Below, piece by piece: positions 40,399 through 50,851 of a stretch of DNA of 64,000 nt. The position numbers were made by a program, and so were the translations under genes. The stretch spans positions 1 through 64,000 of the forward strand of contig NZ_VDND01000005.1 in NCBI RefSeq assembly GCF_007665395.1. Reading direction: 5' to 3'. The notes beneath the pieces are model-generated. The model was not told the origin of the DNA and did not search any database. It was given only the letters and a program-made list of their open reading frames with translations. The stretch comes from Pseudomonas oryzihabitans (lineage in GTDB: Bacteria > Pseudomonadota > Gammaproteobacteria > Pseudomonadales > Pseudomonadaceae). How positions within the stretch are numbered: the stretch's first letter is position 1; each line of letters starts with the position of its first letter.

Positions 40399-43300
40399 TT
40401 AGGCGACGTTCTGCCGCTCACCCTTGGGGTCGTAGAACACCGGCGAGACGATCTCGGCAGCGATGTAGCGGCCATCGGCCAGCGGGGCGTAGACGGTCTG
40501 GCCCATGCGGCCCAGGCCACCCTTGACCATGGCCATGGCGAAGCCGTAGCCCAGGGTCGCGCTGTGGTAGCTGGAGGTCACGTGGCCCACCATGTCCATC
40601 GGGATCGGCTGGTTGCGCTCGAACACCAGCTGCGCACCTTCCGGCAGGACATCGCGGGCATCCAGGGGCTTGAGGCCGACCAGCTGCTTGCGATTCTCGC
40701 GGACGCAATCCTGGCGATGCATGCCGCGCTTGCCGATGAAGGAGAAGCTCTTGTTCAGGCTCACCGCCCAGCCCATGCCCAGGTCCTGGGGCGTGACCGA
40801 ACCATCGGTGTCCTGCCCGATGATGATGAAGCCCTTCTCCGCCCGCAGCACGTGCATGGTCTCGGTGCCATAGGGGGTGAGGTCGAATTCCTTGCCCGCG
40901 GCGACCACCTGCTCCAGCACGCCCATGGCGTAGTTGGCCGGTACGTTGATCTCGTAGGAGAGCTCGCCGGTGAAGGAGATGCGGAACACCCGCGCCGGTA
41001 CCCCGCCTACCTGGCCTTCCTTCCAGGCCATGAAGGGGAAGGCGGCGTTGTCCAGATCGATGTCGGTCAGCTTGGCCAGCAGCTTGCGGCTGTTGGGGCC
41101 GGACAGGGTCAGGGTCGCCCAGTGGTCGGTGACCGAGGTGAAGTACACCTCCAGCTCCGGCCATTCGGTCTGGTGGTAGAGCTCCAGCCATTCGAAGACG
41201 CGCGCGGCGCCGCCGGTGGTGGTGGTCATCAGGAAGTGGTTGTCGGCGAGACAGGCGGTGACGCCATCGTCGAAGACCATGCCGTCTTCCTTGCACATCA
41301 GGCCGTAGCGGGCCTTGCCGATGTCCAGCTTGGTCCAGGCGTTGGTGTAGACGCGGTTGAGGAATTCCCGCGCGTCCTTGCCCTGGATGTCGATCTTGCC
41401 CAGGGTGGAGGCGTCGAGCAGGCCGACGCTACGGCGCACGGCCAGGCACTCGCGGTTGACCGCGGCGTGCAGGTCCTCGCCCGCCTTGGGGAAGTACCAG
41501 GGACGCTTCCACTGGCCGACGTCCTCGAACAGCGCGCCCTGCTTGAGGTGCCAGGCGTGCAGCGCGGTGTAGCGCTTGGGCTCGAACAGGGCCCCGCAGT
41601 GGCGACCGGCGATGGCGCCGAAGGTCACCGGGGTGTAGTTCGGGCGGAACATGGTGGTGCCGACTTCCGGGATGGCCTTGCTCTGCACCCGGGCAGCGAT
41701 GGCCAGGCCGTTGATGTTGCCCAGCTTGCCCTGGTCGGTACCGAAGCCCATGGCGGTATAGCGCTTGACGTGCTCGATGGACTCGAAGCCCTCGCGGCAG
41801 GCCAGTTCGATGCCGGCGGCGGTCACGTCGTTCTGCAGGTCGACGAATTGCTTGGGGGCCCGCGACGACGGCTTGTCGTGGGGCACCTGGAACAGCGCCA
41901 GGGTCGGCTCTTCCTGACGGAATTCGGCCTGGGGCAGCTCGCCGCTGACCACCTTGGCACCGGCTTCGGCCGCGGCGGTGGCGCCGGCCTCGAAACCGTC
42001 GGCGAGGACGTCGCCCAGGGCGAAGACCCCGTTCACCGCGCCGGCGCAGACGCGCTTCTGCGGCGCCGGGCCGGGCACGAAGGCCTGGATGTCGTCACGC
42101 CAGAGCGGACGACCGCCCAGGTGCGAGGCCAGGTGGACCACCGGGCTGTAGCCACCGGAGGTGGCGATGAGGTCGCAGTCCAGCCACTCGCCGCCGCCCA
42201 GGGTGCGGAAGGCGGTCAAGTCGATGGTGGCGATCTTGGCGCCGGTCACCCGGGTGTTGCCGCGGGCTTCGCTCACGGCGGTACCGCCCATGACGCGCAC
42301 GCCACGCTTGCGCACTTCCTCGACCCAGGCGCCGCGCGGATTGGGTCGCGCATCGGCCACGGCCACCACCTGGCGACCGGCCTCGAGCCAGTCCAGGGCT
42401 ACGCGGTAGGCGTAGTCGTTGTTGGTGGACAGCACCAGGCGCTGGCCCGGGGCCACGGCGTAGCGACGGATGTAGGTGGAGACGGCGCCGGCCACCATGT
42501 TGCCCGGCAGGTCGTTGTTGGCGTAGACCAGCGGCCGCTCGTGAGCGCCGGTGGCCAGTACCACGCGGGTGGCGCGGACGCGGTGCAGGCGCTGGCGCAC
42601 CTGGCCGTGGGGGGCGCGATCGCCGAGGTGGTCGGTCAACCGCTCGTGGATGGTGAGGAAGTTGTGGTCGTGATAGCCGTTGACCGTGGCGCGCGGCAGC
42701 AGCACCACGTTGTCCAGGCCCTGCAGCTCGGCCACGGCCTTGGCGGCCCAGTCGGCCGCCGGGGCGCCATCGAGCCGCTCGCGGCTGTCCAGCAGGCTGC
42801 CACCGAATTCTTCCTGCTCGTCGGCGAGGATCACCCGGGCGCCGCTGCGACCGGCGGCCAGGGCCGCGGCCAGGCCGGCAGCGCCACCGCCCACCACCAG
42901 CACATCGCAGTGCTGGTTGAAGTTGTCGTAGGTGTCCGGATCGACCTGGGTCGGCGCCCGGCCGAGGCCGGCGGCCTTGCGGATGTACTTCTCGTAGGTC
43001 ATCCACAGGTTCTGCGGATACATGAAGGTCTTGTAGTAGAAGCCGGGCGGCATCATCTTGCCGCCGACCTTGCCGAGGATGCCCATGAGGTCGTTGTTGA
43101 CGCTCGGCCAGCCGTTGGTGCTGGCGGAGACCAGGCCCTGGTACAGCGCCTGCTGGGTGGCCCGCACGTTGGGCACCTGGGTGGCCTCGGTGGCACCGAT
43201 CTGCATGATGGCGTTGGGCTCTTCGGCGCCGGCGGCGACGATGCCGCGCGGCCGGGAGTACTTGAAGCTGCGCCCGATCACGTCCACGCCGTTGGCCAGC

Positions 43301-43419
43301 AGCGCCGAGGCCAGGGTGTCACCCTTGAAGCCCTGGTAAGTCTGGCCGTTGAAGGTGAAGGTGATGGCCTGGCTGCGGTCCAGGCGACCGCCCTGGGTGA
43401 GTCGATGGACCTGGCTCAT
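40399..43419 (-). CDS. soxA: Sarcosine oxidase alpha subunit SoxA
   Basis: 1006 residues, the usual size. An N-terminal ferredoxin-like segment (ITFTFNGQTYQGFKGDTLAS) is followed by a dinucleotide-binding domain (DVLVVGGGAAGLAAALAAGR near residue 175, and CDLIATSGGYSPVVHLAS), and a C-terminal GcvT-like aminomethyltransferase half (from about 600; LLDASTLGKIDIQGKDAREF, LRAEKGFIIIGQDTDGS). Alpha binds NAD and THF and passes the methyl carbon of sarcosine to THF. It overlaps the soxD stop by 4 bases. A 968-residue open frame on the opposite strand is a GC-codon shadow. Confidence 0.96.
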   Translation of the reverse strand: MSQVHRLTQGGRLDRSQAITFTFNGQTYQGFKGDTLASALLANGVDVIGRSFKYSRPRGIVAAGAEEPNAIMQIGATEATQVPNVRATQQALYQGLVSASTNGWPSVNNDLMGILGKVGGKMMPPGFYYKTFMYPQNLWMTYEKYIRKAAGLGRAPTQVDPDTYDNFNQHCDVLVVGGGAAGLAAALAAGRSGARVILADEQEEFGGSLLDSRERLDGAPAADWAAKAVAELQGLDNVVLLPRATVNGYHDHNFLTIHERLTDHLGDRAPHGQVRQRLHRVRATRVVLATGAHERPLVYANNDLPGNMVAGAVSTYIRRYAVAPGQRLVLSTNNDYAYRVALDWLEAGRQVVAVADARPNPRGAWVEEVRKRGVRVMGGTAVSEARGNTRVTGAKIATIDLTAFRTLGGGEWLDCDLIATSGGYSPVVHLASHLGGRPLWRDDIQAFVPGPAPQKRVCAGAVNGVFALGDVLADGFEAGATAAAEAGAKVVSGELPQAEFRQEEPTLALFQVPHDKPSSRAPKQFVDLQNDVTAAGIELACREGFESIEHVKRYTAMGFGTDQGKLGNINGLAIAARVQSKAIPEVGTTMFRPNYTPVTFGAIAGRHCGALFEPKRYTALHAWHLKQGALFEDVGQWKRPWYFPKAGEDLHAAVNRECLAVRRSVGLLDASTLGKIDIQGKDAREFLNRVYTNAWTKLDIGKARYGLMCKEDGMVFDDGVTACLADNHFLMTTTTGGAARVFEWLELYHQTEWPELEVYFTSVTDHWATLTLSGPNSRKLLAKLTDIDLDNAAFPFMAWKEGQVGGVPARVFRISFTGELSYEINVPANYAMGVLEQVVAAGKEFDLTPYGTETMHVLRAEKGFIIIGQDTDGSVTPQDLGMGWAVSLNKSFSFIGKRGMHRQDCVRENRKQLVGLKPLDARDVLPEGAQLVFERNQPIPMDMVGHVTSSYHSATLGYGFAMAMVKGGLGRMGQTVYAPLADGRYIAAEIVSPVFYDPKGERQNVA

Positions 43420-43715
43420 GTGCGCTCTCCTCGCTCGGCGGTGAAGCGGGGTTGCTCGCCGATCGGATAGGTTTCGAGAATTTCGTAGGTCTCGGTGTTA
43501 CGGGTCGCGTTGAAGTACTGGCGGCAACCTGAGGCGTGGACCCACAGCTCGTGGCGCAGGCCACGCGGGTTGGTGCGGAAGAACATGTAATCGCCCCACT
43601 CCGCGTCGCTACAGGCCTCGGGGTCCAGCGGGCGCGGGATGTGCGCCTCGCCGGCGGCGTGGAATTCTTCTTCGGAGCGCAACTCCCCGCAGTGGGGGCA
43701 ACGGATGTACAACAT
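43416..43715 (-). CDS. soxD: Sarcosine oxidase delta subunit SoxD
   Basis: 99 residues reading MLYIRCPHCGELRSEEEF, then DYMFFRTNPRGLRHELWVHA, SGCRQYFNATRNTETYEI. The Cys-x-x-Cys and the later Cys and His bind the zinc of this subunit. It sits between soxB (11-base gap) and soxA (4-base overlap); AAGGAG precedes the ATG at 43715. Longer open frames in this strand are read-through from soxB. Confidence 0.93.
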   Translation of the reverse strand: MLYIRCPHCGELRSEEEFHAAGEAHIPRPLDPEACSDAEWGDYMFFRTNPRGLRHELWVHASGCRQYFNATRNTETYEILETYPIGEQPRFTAERGERT

Positions 43716-43726
43716 GCTCGGGCTCC

Positions 43727-44977
43727 TTAGTGCGCGACGGCCGCAGCGCCGTGTTCGTCGATCAGCGCACCGGTATGGAAACGGTCGATGGAGAAGGGTT
43801 TGGCCAGCGGATGCATCTCGCCGGAAGCGAGCGACGCCGCGAAGACGTTGCCCGAACCGGGGGTGGCCTTGAAGCCACCGGTGCCCCAGCCGCAGTTGAA
43901 GAACAGGTTTTCCACCGGCGTCTTGGAGATGATCGGGCAGGCGTCCGGGCAGGTATCCACGATGCCGCCCCACTGGCGATTCATGCGCACCCGCGAGAGG
44001 ATCGGGAACATCTCGACGATGGCCTGCAGGGTGTGCTCGATCACCGGGTAGGAGCCACGCTGGCCGTAGCCGACCCAGCTGTCGATCCCGGCGCCGATCA
44101 CCAGGTCGCCCTTGTCGGACTGGCTGATGTAGCCATGCACCGCGTTGGACATGATGACGCTGTCGATGATGGGCTTGATCGGCTCGGACACCAGCGCCTG
44201 CAGCGGGTGGGATTCCAGCGGCAGGCGGAAGCCGGCGAGCTTGGCCATGTGCCCGGAGTTGCCGGCGGTGACCACGCCGACGCGGCGAGCGCCGATGAAG
44301 CCGCGGTTGGTTTCCACGCCGATCACCTTGCCATCCTGCTTGCGGAAGCCGGTGACCTCGGTCTGCTGGATCAGGTCCACGCCCAGGGCGTCGGCGGCGC
44401 GGGCGAAGCCCCAGGCCACGGCGTCGTGCCGGGCCACGCCACCGCGGCGCTGCACGGTGGCCCCGAAGATCGGATAGCGGGTGTTCTTGCTGCAGTCCAG
44501 GTAGGGAATCTCCTCGGCCACCTGGCGGGTGTCGAGCAATTCGCCGTCCACGCCGTTCAAGCGGTTGGCGCTGACCCGGCGCTCGGAATCGCGCATGTCC
44601 TGCAGGGTGTGGCAGAGGTTGTAGACGCCGCGCTGGGAGAACATGACGTTGTAGTTGAGGTCCTGAGACAGGCCCTCCCACAGCTTCATGGCGTGCTCAT
44701 AGAGATGCGCCGACTCGTCCCACAGGTAGTTGGAGCGGACGATGGTGGTGTTGCGCGCGGTGTTGCCGCCGCCCAGCCAGCCCTTCTCGATCACCGCGAC
44801 GTTCTTCACGCCGAATTGCTTGGCGAGGTAGTAGGCAGTGGCCAGGCCATGGCCGCCACCGCCGACGATGACCACGTCGTAGACCGGCTTGGGCGTCGGG
44901 GTGCGCCACATCCGTTGCCAGTTCTCGTGATGGCTCAGGGAGTGCTTGAAGAGGCCGAAGCCGGAATAACGTTGCAT
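43727..44977 (-). CDS. soxB: Sarcosine oxidase beta subunit SoxB
   Basis: 416 residues. The FAD-binding GxGxxG is in [20 protein letters not shown], followed by [35 protein letters not shown] contains the His expected to carry covalent FMN, and [15 protein letters not shown] closes the DAO fold. This subunit oxidises sarcosine to glycine, formaldehyde equivalents and H2O2. AGGAG precedes the ATG. A GC-rich hairpin (45000-45025) lies between it and glyA. Confidence 0.95.
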   Translation of the reverse strand: MQRYSGFGLFKHSLSHHENWQRMWRTPTPKPVYDVVIVGGGGHGLATAYYLAKQFGVKNVAVIEKGWLGGGNTARNTTIVRSNYLWDESAHLYEHAMKLWEGLSQDLNYNVMFSQRGVYNLCHTLQDMRDSERRVSANRLNGVDGELLDTRQVAEEIPYLDCSKNTRYPIFGATVQRRGGVARHDAVAWGFARAADALGVDLIQQTEVTGFRKQDGKVIGVETNRGFIGARRVGVVTAGNSGHMAKLAGFRLPLESHPLQALVSEPIKPIIDSVIMSNAVHGYISQSDKGDLVIGAGIDSWVGYGQRGSYPVIEHTLQAIVEMFPILSRVRMNRQWGGIVDTCPDACPIISKTPVENLFFNCGWGTGGFKATPGSGNVFAASLASGEMHPLAKPFSIDRFHTGALIDEHGAAAVAH

Positions 44978-44999
44978 CTGGAGACTCCTGCAGACGACG

Positions 45000-45025
45000 C
45001 CCCTTCCCCGCGGCGGGGCAAGGGG
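45000..45025. other. GC-rich hairpin between glyA and soxB
   Basis: CCCCTT-CCCCG pairs with CGGGG-C-AAGGGG around GCGG in the 78-base gap inside the operon. It could be a processing site or partial attenuator; there is no T-tract. Confidence 0.45.
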
Positions 45026-45055
45026 TGGGATAGGGGTGGGCCGGACGCGCCGCGG

Positions 45056-46309
<1,254 letters not shown>

Positions 46310-46524
46310 CGCGGCGCTCCTAAAGTCTGTGGCGGTGAAAACCACCCCCTTGGCGGCGATGGTAGGCCTGGCCCCAACCCCCAAGATGCCTGTTTACGCC
46401 CCGGGCCGGCGCGTTTGCGACAGCCATCCAGCCGCCGAGCGATGCCGTTCGCCGGTCGTCATCAAGCCGGTTCGATTCGCGCCGATAGATTGACCATTCA
46501 ATCCCCCCGCCAGCGAGTTCTGCC

Positions 46525-47883
46525 ATGTTCAATGCGCGCCACAAGAAGACCATCGCTCGACTGGAGGCCGAGGTCCGCGCCAGCCAGGGCCTGACCCAGG
46601 CACTGGAACGCTCCATGGCGGTGATCGAGTTCGATCTCAACGGGACGATCCTGCGCGCCAACGCCAACTTCCTCAGGCTGACCGGCTACGGCGCCGACGC
46701 CTTGGTCGGCCAGCATCACCGGCGACTGTGCCCCGCCGCCGTGGTGCAGAGTCGCGACTACGGCGAGTTCTGGGCGCGCCTGGGGCGTGGCGACTTCGTC
46801 TCCGGCACCTTCCAGCGCCTCGACGCCCAGGGTCGGACGCTCTGGCTCGAAGCCAGCTACAACCCGGTGCCCGATGCCAGTGGCAAGATCGCCAAGGTGG
46901 TGAAGTACGCCCTCGACGTCACCCGGCAGGTCGAGCGCGACAGCGAGGCGCAGAGCAACCTCAAGGCCCTGGACCGGGCCCTGGCGCGGGTCGAATTCGA
47001 CCTGGAGGGGCGCATCCTCACCGCCAACGACAACTTCCTGGCCACCCTGGGCTACAGCCTGAAGGAGATCCAGGGCCAGCAGCATCGCCTGTTCTGCGAA
47101 CCCGGCCTGGTCAACAGCAGCGAATACGCCGACTTCTGGCGCCGCCTCAACGCCGGCGAATTCTTCCGCGGCCAGTTCAAGCGCCTGGGCAAGCACGGCC
47201 GGGTGGTCTGGCTGGAAGCGAGCTACAACCCGGTGTACGACGCGAGCGGCCGGCTGTACAAGGTGGTCAAGTACGCCAGCGACATCAGCGAGCGGGTCGA
47301 GAAGCACGAGAGCGACGGCCGCAGCGCCTCGCGGGCCTATCACATCTCCGCGGAGACCGAGAAGGTCGCCGAGCACGGCACCCGGATCATCCAGGCCGCC
47401 GCCAGCGAGATGCGCGAGATCGCGCAGAACGTCAGCCAGTCCGCCGAGGTGATCGGCCAGCTGGGCCAGCGCTCCGAGCAGATCACCGCCATCGTCAACA
47501 CCATCCGTGGCATCGCCGACCAGACCAACCTGCTGGCGCTCAACGCGGCCATCGAGGCCGCCCGCGCCGGCGACCAGGGCCGCGGCTTCGCCGTGGTCGC
47601 CGACGAGGTCCGCCAGCTGGCGGGGCGTACCAGCAGCGCGACGGCGGAAATCGCCGAGATGATCGGCCGCATCCTCGGTGAAACCCAGCAGGCGGTCGCC
47701 AGCATGGAAAGCACCCAGGGACGGGCGGCCAAGGGCGTGGAGCTGGCGGACCAGGCCGGCGCGGTGATCGTGCAGATCCGCGACGGCGCCAGCGATGCCG
47801 TCGAGGCGGTGAGCATGTTCGCCAGCAAGCTGGACGAATCCGAGGTGATTCCCAAGACGGCCAAGAACTGGGTGGGCCACTGA
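46525..47883 (+). CDS. BdlA-like PAS-PAS methyl-accepting chemotaxis protein (cytoplasmic)
   Basis: 452 residues with no membrane segment. Two PAS domains of near-identical plan (about 25-135: [19 protein letters not shown]; about 148-258: [19 protein letters not shown]; each ending WLEASYNPV and KVVKYA) are followed by a shortened MCP signalling domain with hairpin tip [36 protein letters not shown]. This is the BdlA architecture (biofilm dispersion locus A), a redox- or nutrient-responsive link between chemotaxis proteins and c-di-GMP. It is about 35 residues longer than P. aeruginosa BdlA (417). It is divergent from glyA. Confidence 0.82.
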   Translation: MFNARHKKTIARLEAEVRASQGLTQALERSMAVIEFDLNGTILRANANFLRLTGYGADALVGQHHRRLCPAAVVQSRDYGEFWARLGRGDFVSGTFQRLDAQGRTLWLEASYNPVPDASGKIAKVVKYALDVTRQVERDSEAQSNLKALDRALARVEFDLEGRILTANDNFLATLGYSLKEIQGQQHRLFCEPGLVNSSEYADFWRRLNAGEFFRGQFKRLGKHGRVVWLEASYNPVYDASGRLYKVVKYASDISERVEKHESDGRSASRAYHISAETEKVAEHGTRIIQAAASEMREIAQNVSQSAEVIGQLGQRSEQITAIVNTIRGIADQTNLLALNAAIEAARAGDQGRGFAVVADEVRQLAGRTSSATAEIAEMIGRILGETQQAVASMESTQGRAAKGVELADQAGAVIVQIRDGASDAVEAVSMFASKLDESEVIPKTAKNWVGH

Positions 47884-47899
47884 GGTCGCCCGCCCCGCC

Positions 47900-47913
47900 T
47901 TGATCGGGATCAA
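47900..47913. promoter_or_regulatory. Anr/FNR box upstream of the universal stress protein gene
   Basis: TTGAT-CGGG-ATCAA is a perfect match to the Anr/FNR consensus TTGAT-N4-ATCAA, centred about 64 bases before the start codon. A centre at -41.5 would put transcription start near 47948, 23 bases before the ATG. It predicts induction at low oxygen. Confidence 0.85.
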
Positions 47914-47970
47914 ACGACCCGGGCCACGGCGGTCTAGCATGAAGACATACCCCGCTCGTGGAGAAGTCCC

Positions 47971-48399
47971 ATGCACACCGTCCTGGTCGCCTACGATGGT
48001 TCCCCCAGCGCCGACAATGCCCTGCGCTACGTTCTCGACCTGGTGCAGGCCGGTCTGACGCTGGAATTGCACCTGCTCAACGTGCAGAACGAGCCGGAGA
48101 TCTACGGCGCGCCCTTCGACGAACGCATCCTGCGCGAATGGCGCGGCAGCCTCAGGGACAAGGCCGAGGACCTCCTGGCCAGGGCGCGCCCGGCGCTGCT
48201 GGAAGCCGGTATCGAAGCCCAGACCCACGTCGGCTTCGGCGCCATCGCCGAGACCATCGGCGAGATGGCGCGGCAGCTGCAGGTCGATACCCTGGTCATG
48301 GGCACCCGTGGCCTGGGTTCGCTCAGCGGCCTGCTGCTCGGTTCGGTGACCCAGCGGGTGGTGCACCAGGTGCCCTTGCCGGTGATCCTGGTGAAATGA
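47971..48399 (+). CDS. Universal stress protein (UspA family)
   Basis: 142 residues, single Usp domain: HTVLVAYDGSPSADNALRYV at the N-terminus and the ATP-binding loop VMGTRGLGSLSGLLLGSVTQ (G-x-x-G-x9-G-S) near the end. It probably binds ATP and helps survival under oxygen or energy limitation, as several P. aeruginosa Usp proteins do under Anr control. The perfect Anr box upstream supports that. GGAG precedes the ATG. A bidirectional terminator separates it from crc. Confidence 0.9.
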   Translation: MHTVLVAYDGSPSADNALRYVLDLVQAGLTLELHLLNVQNEPEIYGAPFDERILREWRGSLRDKAEDLLARARPALLEAGIEAQTHVGFGAIAETIGEMARQLQVDTLVMGTRGLGSLSGLLLGSVTQRVVHQVPLPVILVK

Positions 48400-48410
48400 G
48401 CGCCCAACAA

Positions 48411-48434
48411 AAAACCAGCCCGCGGGCTGGTTTT
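48411..48434. terminator. Bidirectional terminator between usp and crc
   Basis: AAAACCAGCCCG followed by CGGGCTGGTTTT is a perfect 24-base palindrome between two convergent genes, with A-tract and T-tract at its ends so that it can terminate both transcripts. Confidence 0.9.
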
Positions 48435-48457
48435 GCTGTTTGCGGACGTCGACGGGA

Positions 48458-49237
48458 TCAGATGCTCAGCGTCCAGTCGTAGTCGACGATCAGCGGCGCG
48501 TGCTCGGAGAAGCGCGGCTGCCGCGGCAGGCGCGCCGAGCGCACGAAGCGGCGCAGGCCGGGGGTGAGGATGTTGTAGTCGAAGCGCCAGCCCAGGTTCA
48601 GGTGTTCGGCCTGGTCGCTGTCGGGCCACCAACTGAACTGGTCGCCTTCGCGGCTCACTTCGCGCAGGGCATCCACATAGCCCATGTTGCCGATCACCTC
48701 GTCCATCCAGGCCCGCTCGGGCGCCAGGAAGCCGGGGATCTGCTGGCAGTCGCGCCAGTTCTTCACGTCCTGCTTCTGGTGCGCCACGTACAGCGAGCCA
48801 CAATAGATGTACTCGCGGCGCTTGCGGCGCTGCTTGTTCAGGTAGTGGGTGAAGTCGTCCATGAACTTGAATTTCATGTTCAGATCTTCATCGCCGCGCT
48901 TGCCCGAAGGCAGCAGCAGGGTGGCGATGCTGACCTTGTCGAAGTCCGCCTGCAGGTAGCGGCCGAAGCGATCGCACGACTCGAAGCCCAGACCGCTGAT
49001 CACCGCCTTCGGCTGAACCCGCGTATAGAGCGCGACTCCACCCTGGGACGGCACTTCGGCGTCGCAGGCATAGAGGATGTAGCCGTCCAGCGCATAGGCC
49101 GGATCGTCCATGTCGTAGGAAGAGGCGCGGGTATCCTGCAAGCAGATCACGTCGGCATTCTGCGCCTTAAGCCAGGGCAACAGGCCCCGCTCGACAGCGT
49201 CCTGAATACCATTGACGTTCAAGCTGATGATCCGCAT
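48458..49237 (-). CDS. crc: Catabolite repression control protein Crc
   Basis: 259 residues with an exonuclease III/EEP fold (MRIISLNVNGIQDAVERGL, ADVICLQDTRASSYD, SLYVAHQKQDVKNWRD, LGWRFDYNILTPGL, SEHAPLIVDYDW). Length and sequence fit pseudomonad Crc, which has lost nuclease activity and acts with Hfq to block translation of catabolic mRNAs. Many Hfq/Crc targets are transport and catabolic genes like those in this window. It is divergent from pyrE, the order found in P. aeruginosa; an 18-base palindrome lies between. Confidence 0.94.
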   Translation of the reverse strand: MRIISLNVNGIQDAVERGLLPWLKAQNADVICLQDTRASSYDMDDPAYALDGYILYACDAEVPSQGGVALYTRVQPKAVISGLGFESCDRFGRYLQADFDKVSIATLLLPSGKRGDEDLNMKFKFMDDFTHYLNKQRRKRREYIYCGSLYVAHQKQDVKNWRDCQQIPGFLAPERAWMDEVIGNMGYVDALREVSREGDQFSWWPDSDQAEHLNLGWRFDYNILTPGLRRFVRSARLPRQPRFSEHAPLIVDYDWTLSI

Positions 49238-49274
49238 AAATGGCCCCCAAAAAATCGTGGATGTATGATACCCG

Positions 49275-49292
49275 AGCTAAACCGGTTTAGCT
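49275..49292. promoter_or_regulatory. 18-bp perfect palindrome between crc and pyrE
   Basis: AGCTAAACCGGTTTAGCT reads identically on both strands and sits 37 bases before crc and 25 before pyrE. It is placed to affect both promoters. No known regulator could be assigned by eye. Confidence 0.6.
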
Positions 49293-49317
49293 AAATACAA
49301 GCCGCGCAAGGACTTAT

Positions 49318-49959
49318 ATGCAGGCGTATCAGCGTAATTTCATTCGTTTCGCCATCGAGCGCGGAGTTCTGCGTTTTGGTGAATTCACCCTGAAATCGGG
49401 TCGTATCAGCCCCTATTTCTTCAATGCCGGCCTGTTCAACAGCGGTTCGGCGCTGGCCGAGCTCGGGCGCTGCTACGCCGATGCCCTGGTCGCGGCCAAC
49501 CTGCCGTTCGACGTGCTGTTCGGCCCGGCCTACAAGGGCATCCCCCTGGCGGCAGCCACCGCGGTGGCCCTGGCCGAGCACCATGGCCGCGACCTGCCCT
49601 GGTGCTTCAACCGCAAGGAAGCCAAGGATCATGGCGAAGGTGGCCTGCTGGTGGGCGCGCCCCTGACCGGCAAGGCGCTGATCATCGACGATGTCATCAC
49701 CGCCGGCACCGCCATCCGCGAGGTCATGCAGATCATCCAGGCGCAGGGCGCCAGCGCGGCCGGGGTGCTCATCGCCCTCAATCGCCAGGAGCGCGGGCGC
49801 GGCGAGCTGTCGGCCATCCAGGAAGTCGAGCGCGACTACGGCATTCCGGTGCTGAGCATCGTGGCCCTGGACCAGGTGCTGGAATACCTGGCCGAGGATG
49901 CCGAGCTCAAGCGTCACCTGCCTGCCGTGCAGGACTATCGCGCCCAATACGGCATCTAG
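49318..49959 (+). CDS. pyrE: Orotate phosphoribosyltransferase PyrE
   Basis: 213 residues. [39 protein letters not shown] and the PRPP-binding [18 protein letters not shown] identify the enzyme, which makes OMP from orotate and PRPP in pyrimidine synthesis. The start at 49318 has AAGGA eight bases upstream. The DUF4124 gene follows after 16 bases and is probably cotranscribed. Confidence 0.96.
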   Translation: MQAYQRNFIRFAIERGVLRFGEFTLKSGRISPYFFNAGLFNSGSALAELGRCYADALVAANLPFDVLFGPAYKGIPLAAATAVALAEHHGRDLPWCFNRKEAKDHGEGGLLVGAPLTGKALIIDDVITAGTAIREVMQIIQAQGASAAGVLIALNRQERGRGELSAIQEVERDYGIPVLSIVALDQVLEYLAEDAELKRHLPAVQDYRAQYGI

Positions 49960-49975
49960 CCGAGGAGAAACGGCC

Positions 49976-50572
49976 ATGGTCGTACGCCGCGCCGCTGCCA
50001 GCCTGCTGCTGCTCGCCCTGCCGCTGGCTGGCCAGGCCGCCGAGCTGTATCGCTACCTGGATCGCAACGGCACCCTGGTGATCGACCGCCAGGGCGTGCC
50101 GCCGGAATACGCCGGCAAGGGCTACGACGTGCTCAACGAGCAGGGCCGGGTGATCCGCCGGGTCGCGCCGGCGCTGCCCGCCGCGGAGCTCGACCGCCAG
50201 CAGCAGGAGCGGCAACAGGCGCTCGCCGATGGCCAGCTGCGCAAGCTCTACAGCAACGTCGAGGATGTCGACCGGGCCAAGGCGCGCAAGCTGGCGGAGC
50301 TGGATGGCCTGATGCAGATCAAGAAGGCCAACCTGGAGGCGGCGCGGCACCTGCAAGGCCAGTTGATGGAACAGGCCGCGGTGCAGCAGCGCAATGGCCA
50401 GGCGCTCACCGACGACCTGCGGGCGCGCCTCGACGCCGCCGCCGCCGATCTGCTACGACTCCAGGCCGATCTGCAGCGCTACGCCGACCTACGCCTCAGC
50501 ACCAGTGCCACCTTCGATGCCGACCGGGCCCGGATGCAGCGCCTGGACGCCGCCGAGGACACCAGCCGCTAG
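49976..50572 (+). CDS. DUF4124-containing exported protein
   Basis: 198 residues: signal peptide AAASLLLLALPLAGQAAE, then a DUF4124 domain (LYRYLDRNGTLVIDRQGVPPEYAGKGYDVLNEQGRVIRRV read in parts), followed by a long coiled-coil region rich in Gln, Arg and Leu (from about 75). It is probably periplasmic; the role is unknown. It follows pyrE by 16 bases, an arrangement also seen in other pseudomonads. GAGGAG precedes the ATG at 49976. Confidence 0.82.
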   Translation: MVVRRAAASLLLLALPLAGQAAELYRYLDRNGTLVIDRQGVPPEYAGKGYDVLNEQGRVIRRVAPALPAAELDRQQQERQQALADGQLRKLYSNVEDVDRAKARKLAELDGLMQIKKANLEAARHLQGQLMEQAAVQQRNGQALTDDLRARLDAAAADLLRLQADLQRYADLRLSTSATFDADRARMQRLDAAEDTSR

Positions 50573-50774
50573 GCGCCGTGCCGGGCCCGCGCGCGCCGTC
50601 GGCCCGCCGTGTGCGGCGCCCCTCCTCCGCAACGCTCCTCGCGACCTCGAGGGGCACCCGTCGCAGCCACCCGTACCAGCCCTGGGCTCGTCGAGCCGAC
50701 CACTTTCCAGCCTCACCTCATCCAGGCAGCCACTTGGCCGGCTGGCACGCACCGTGCTAAGCCTTTCGTCATTC

Positions 50775-50787
50775 ATTGTTGAACAAT
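50775..50787. promoter_or_regulatory. GntR-type operator upstream of gntR
   Basis: ATTGTT-G-AACAAT is a perfect 13-base dyad, 64 bases before the gntR start. Its core TTGT-TGA-ACAA fits the TNGTNNNACNA consensus of the FadR/VanR class of GntR regulators, which suggests autoregulation. Confidence 0.65.
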
Positions 50788-50851
50788 CCGACCATGACCC
50801 AGCGTGGACCGTTAGGCGAACCACGAGGCCGTGGATCGGCGAGGACTGTCC

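Noticed and set aside
40564..43470. Long open frame of 968 codons opposite soxA
   Set aside because: soxA is certain by family and operon. Long antisense frames are expected opposite GC-rich codons, and this one has low-complexity composition and no ribosome-binding site.
46310..46524. Possible riboswitch upstream of glyA
   Set aside because: No glycine or purine aptamer pattern could be recognised by eye in the 215 bases; only scattered GCGAC words were seen.
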